A DNA stretch of 54,029 nt from a virus. Under the pieces are notes generated by a model that was not told where the DNA came from, made no database searches, and saw only the letters and a list, made by a program, of their open reading frames with translations. The stretch spans positions 1 to 54,029 of IMG/VR virus record IMGVR_UViG_3300011116_000659. One strand, written 5' to 3'. The translations under genes were made by a program, and so were the position numbers. This document shows positions 52,845-54,029 of this stretch, in pieces (the stretch's first letter is position 1; the number at the start of each line of letters is the position of its first letter).

Positions 52845-52869
52845 CCCGTGCAGACCACTATAGCACGGG
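52845..52869 (-). terminator. Hairpin before the SSB-like gene
   Basis: CCCGTGC (52845-52851 on plus) pairs with GCACGGG (52863-52869) around 11 bases. There is only a weak run of U afterwards. It may be a partial terminator or a message stabiliser. Confidence 0.4.
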
Positions 52870-52879
52870 CGTGAGTGAA

Positions 52880-53034
52880 TCAGAGGTAGGAAATCTCGCC
52901 GGGGTAACACCCGACGGTGACATTCTGCTTTGGGAAGTAGACGATGATACGTCCCTCTTTGTCACAGGCACCACAATCTGGAGGTCTTTCCAGATACCAC
53001 CAAGGGTCTTGACGTTCATAGTTGCCTTTGCCAT
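52880..53034 (-). pseudogene. Frame-disrupted small CxxC protein
   Basis: ATG 53034 follows GGAG with a 7-nt spacer, but its own frame gives a Ser/Thr/Arg/Pro-rich product of shadow-like composition. The -1 frame reads GNYERQDPWWYLERPPDCGA, then CDKEGRIIVYFPKQ and CYPGEISYL before a stop at 52880. That looks like a real small protein with a C-x2-C pair and a third Cys. One extra G in the AAAGG run near codon 3 would restore one continuous gene beginning MAKGNYERQD. It may be an assembly or base-call error, a real frameshift, or readthrough of the upstream TAA, which is in the same frame. Confidence 0.6.
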
Positions 53035-53035
53035 T

Positions 53036-53064
53036 GTATTACTCCGCGATGATTGAAGTGTCAA
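53036..53064 (-). promoter_or_regulatory. Sigma70-like promoter inside the 3' end of the RecA-like gene
   Basis: On the minus strand TTGACA (53064-53059), 17 bp, TAATAC (53041-53036). The start would fall within the first codons of the frame-disrupted gene. It could drive the SSB-like and polymerase genes separately from the upstream operon. Confidence 0.65.
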
Positions 53065-53926
53065 CCTGAGAGGTGCCCGTATCGAGCCATGCCATCGGGT
53101 CATTCCGACGGGCAGAGAACACGACACGATGCAGTGCATCGATAGCCGCCCACTTCATATGACGGGCATCGAACTTGCCAGCAAACTTTTCAAAGCCGGG
53201 GCGGACAGCCTCTCGCCACTCCGTAACCCCTACCTCTTGAATCCGCAAGGCCCATTGGTCAACAGCCTTCGACATCCACGTTTCCGGGTAGGGGATGTCG
53301 ATGCCACTGAGCCGAAGCCCCTCAGCGATGTTCATAGGCCCAAGGTCGGGGAAGATGCTGAGACGGTCGCCAGCCACCCACTTACCACGGGAGCGGGACC
53401 ATAGGACGAAGGGCCAGGGCTGCATCGTCTCATCGGAGACAGCGCGCAAGACAACGTCAACGCTACCAGAGAAGGACTCCGGTGCCTGACCGGGAAGCTG
53501 GGGGCCCCCGCGGACGTACTTACCAGAGGACATACGGTCGGGCTGCTCGTGGGCCGTCACGATGAACGTGATACCACGACTCATTGCCTCGGTGGCGTGC
53601 TTGCCAAGGTCATTCAACTGACCGTCAAGCTTCTGCCAGTTGATTTTGTTACCACCCTGCTCACGCTTGATAGCAAGGGAGAGGTCATCAACATAGATGA
53701 TGTGGGGCTTGCCCTTCAACTCAGTGGAAAGAACCTTGTTCACATCACTGAGAGTTTCAGCAACACGCACATTCATGCGGTCGCGGGGGATGCCACGGTG
53801 AGTCTCGGCGGGGCTCACGGCACCGGGGGCAGCAATGACCGTACCATGCCATGACGCGCACATAGCAGCGTCAGTCTTACCAACCTTGGACGGTCCATAG
53901 AGCAGAAGACGGGGGATTGTCGGCAT
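53039..53926 (-). CDS. RecA/Sak4-like ATPase
   Basis: 295 residues from ATG 53926, which has AAGG 6 nt upstream. Walker A LYGPSKVGKT at 9-18, Walker B HIIYVDD at 75-81 and VTAHEQPDR after it match Sak4/RecA-like recombination ATPases. The open frame continues upstream with a Ser/Pro-rich stretch (TPLPSPSPSASPTPSR) and no stop before the window end, so a longer start or an upstream gene cannot be excluded. It probably acts with the SSB-like protein in recombination. Confidence 0.8.
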   Translation of the reverse strand: MPTIPRLLLYGPSKVGKTDAAMCASWHGTVIAAPGAVSPAETHRGIPRDRMNVRVAETLSDVNKVLSTELKGKPHIIYVDDLSLAIKREQGGNKINWQKLDGQLNDLGKHATEAMSRGITFIVTAHEQPDRMSSGKYVRGGPQLPGQAPESFSGSVDVVLRAVSDETMQPWPFVLWSRSRGKWVAGDRLSIFPDLGPMNIAEGLRLSGIDIPYPETWMSKAVDQWALRIQEVGVTEWREAVRPGFEKFAGKFDARHMKWAAIDALHRVVFSARRNDPMAWLDTGTSQVDTSIIAE

Positions 53927-54029
53927 GGTCAACCTTGAAGGTGTAGGCGAGGCGGAAGGAGACGGAGACGGTAGCGGTGTAGGTTCAACAAGCGTAGCCC
54001 GGGGCCCCGGGAGCGTCAAGGGAAAATCA

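Noticed and set aside
1-54029. CRISPR array, insertion sequence, integrase or attachment site
   Set aside because: No regularly spaced repeats with unique spacers, no transposase or recombinase motifs and no tRNA-like attachment sequence were seen on either strand.

Overview
The window looks like most of the genome of a lytic, short-tailed (podovirus-like) bacteriophage. The evidence is a compact gene layout with 1-14 bp overlaps, a full head-and-tail module (large terminase, portal, scaffold, capsid, head-tail adaptor, tail nozzle), three consecutive internal-virion or ejection-type proteins ending in a 2056-residue protein, and a replication module with a primase-helicase and a family A DNA polymerase. 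I see no integrase, no excisionase, no tRNA gene, no CRISPR array and no single-subunit phage RNA polymerase. Nothing in the sequence fixes the host.

Layout. Positions 1-15612 are all on the minus strand. They hold a cut-off SF2 helicase, a DUF927-type primase-helicase, a long run of very small genes, a MoxR-type AAA+ ATPase with a VWA/zinc-peptidase partner, and a further string of unknown genes. Positions 15613-16884 are a gene-free divergent region carrying a nested inverted-repeat structure that could be an origin or a control region. Positions 16885-45215 are all on the plus strand: a few small genes, a Tad2-like (anti-Thoeris, DUF2829) gene, then packaging, head, tail, ejection and lysis genes. 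A strong symmetric hairpin at 45225-45251 separates these from 45390-54029, which is minus strand again: small DNA-binding, HNH and ATPase genes, a uracil-DNA-glycosylase-like/DNA polymerase I fusion, an ssDNA-binding-like protein and a RecA/Sak4-like ATPase that reaches the window edge. On a circular map the minus-strand arms would be one long transcription unit (15.6 kb down to 1, then 54 kb down to 45.4 kb). It would diverge from the late unit at about 16 kb and converge with it at about 45.2 kb. The helicase is cut at base 1, so some sequence is probably missing between the two window ends.

How the genes work together. The minus-strand arm carries replication and repair (primase-helicase, polymerase, SSB-like, recombinase-like and RecF/SbcC-like ATPases) plus many small accessory proteins. 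The plus-strand arm builds and releases the particle. Sigma70-like promoters (TTGACA, 16-17 bp, TAnnnT or similar) lie in front of the Tad2/packaging, ejection-protein and decoration/lysis modules, which fits use of the host RNA polymerase.

The most striking feature is a family of at least 13 different small proteins (about 65-118 residues). They share a short helical segment followed by a conserved hydrophobic-[DE]-x-x-L-x-[FY]-P-[IVP]-G-[TAS]-x-V signature, called here the FPxG family, and are scattered in four clusters over the minus-strand arms. I recognise no named family for it.
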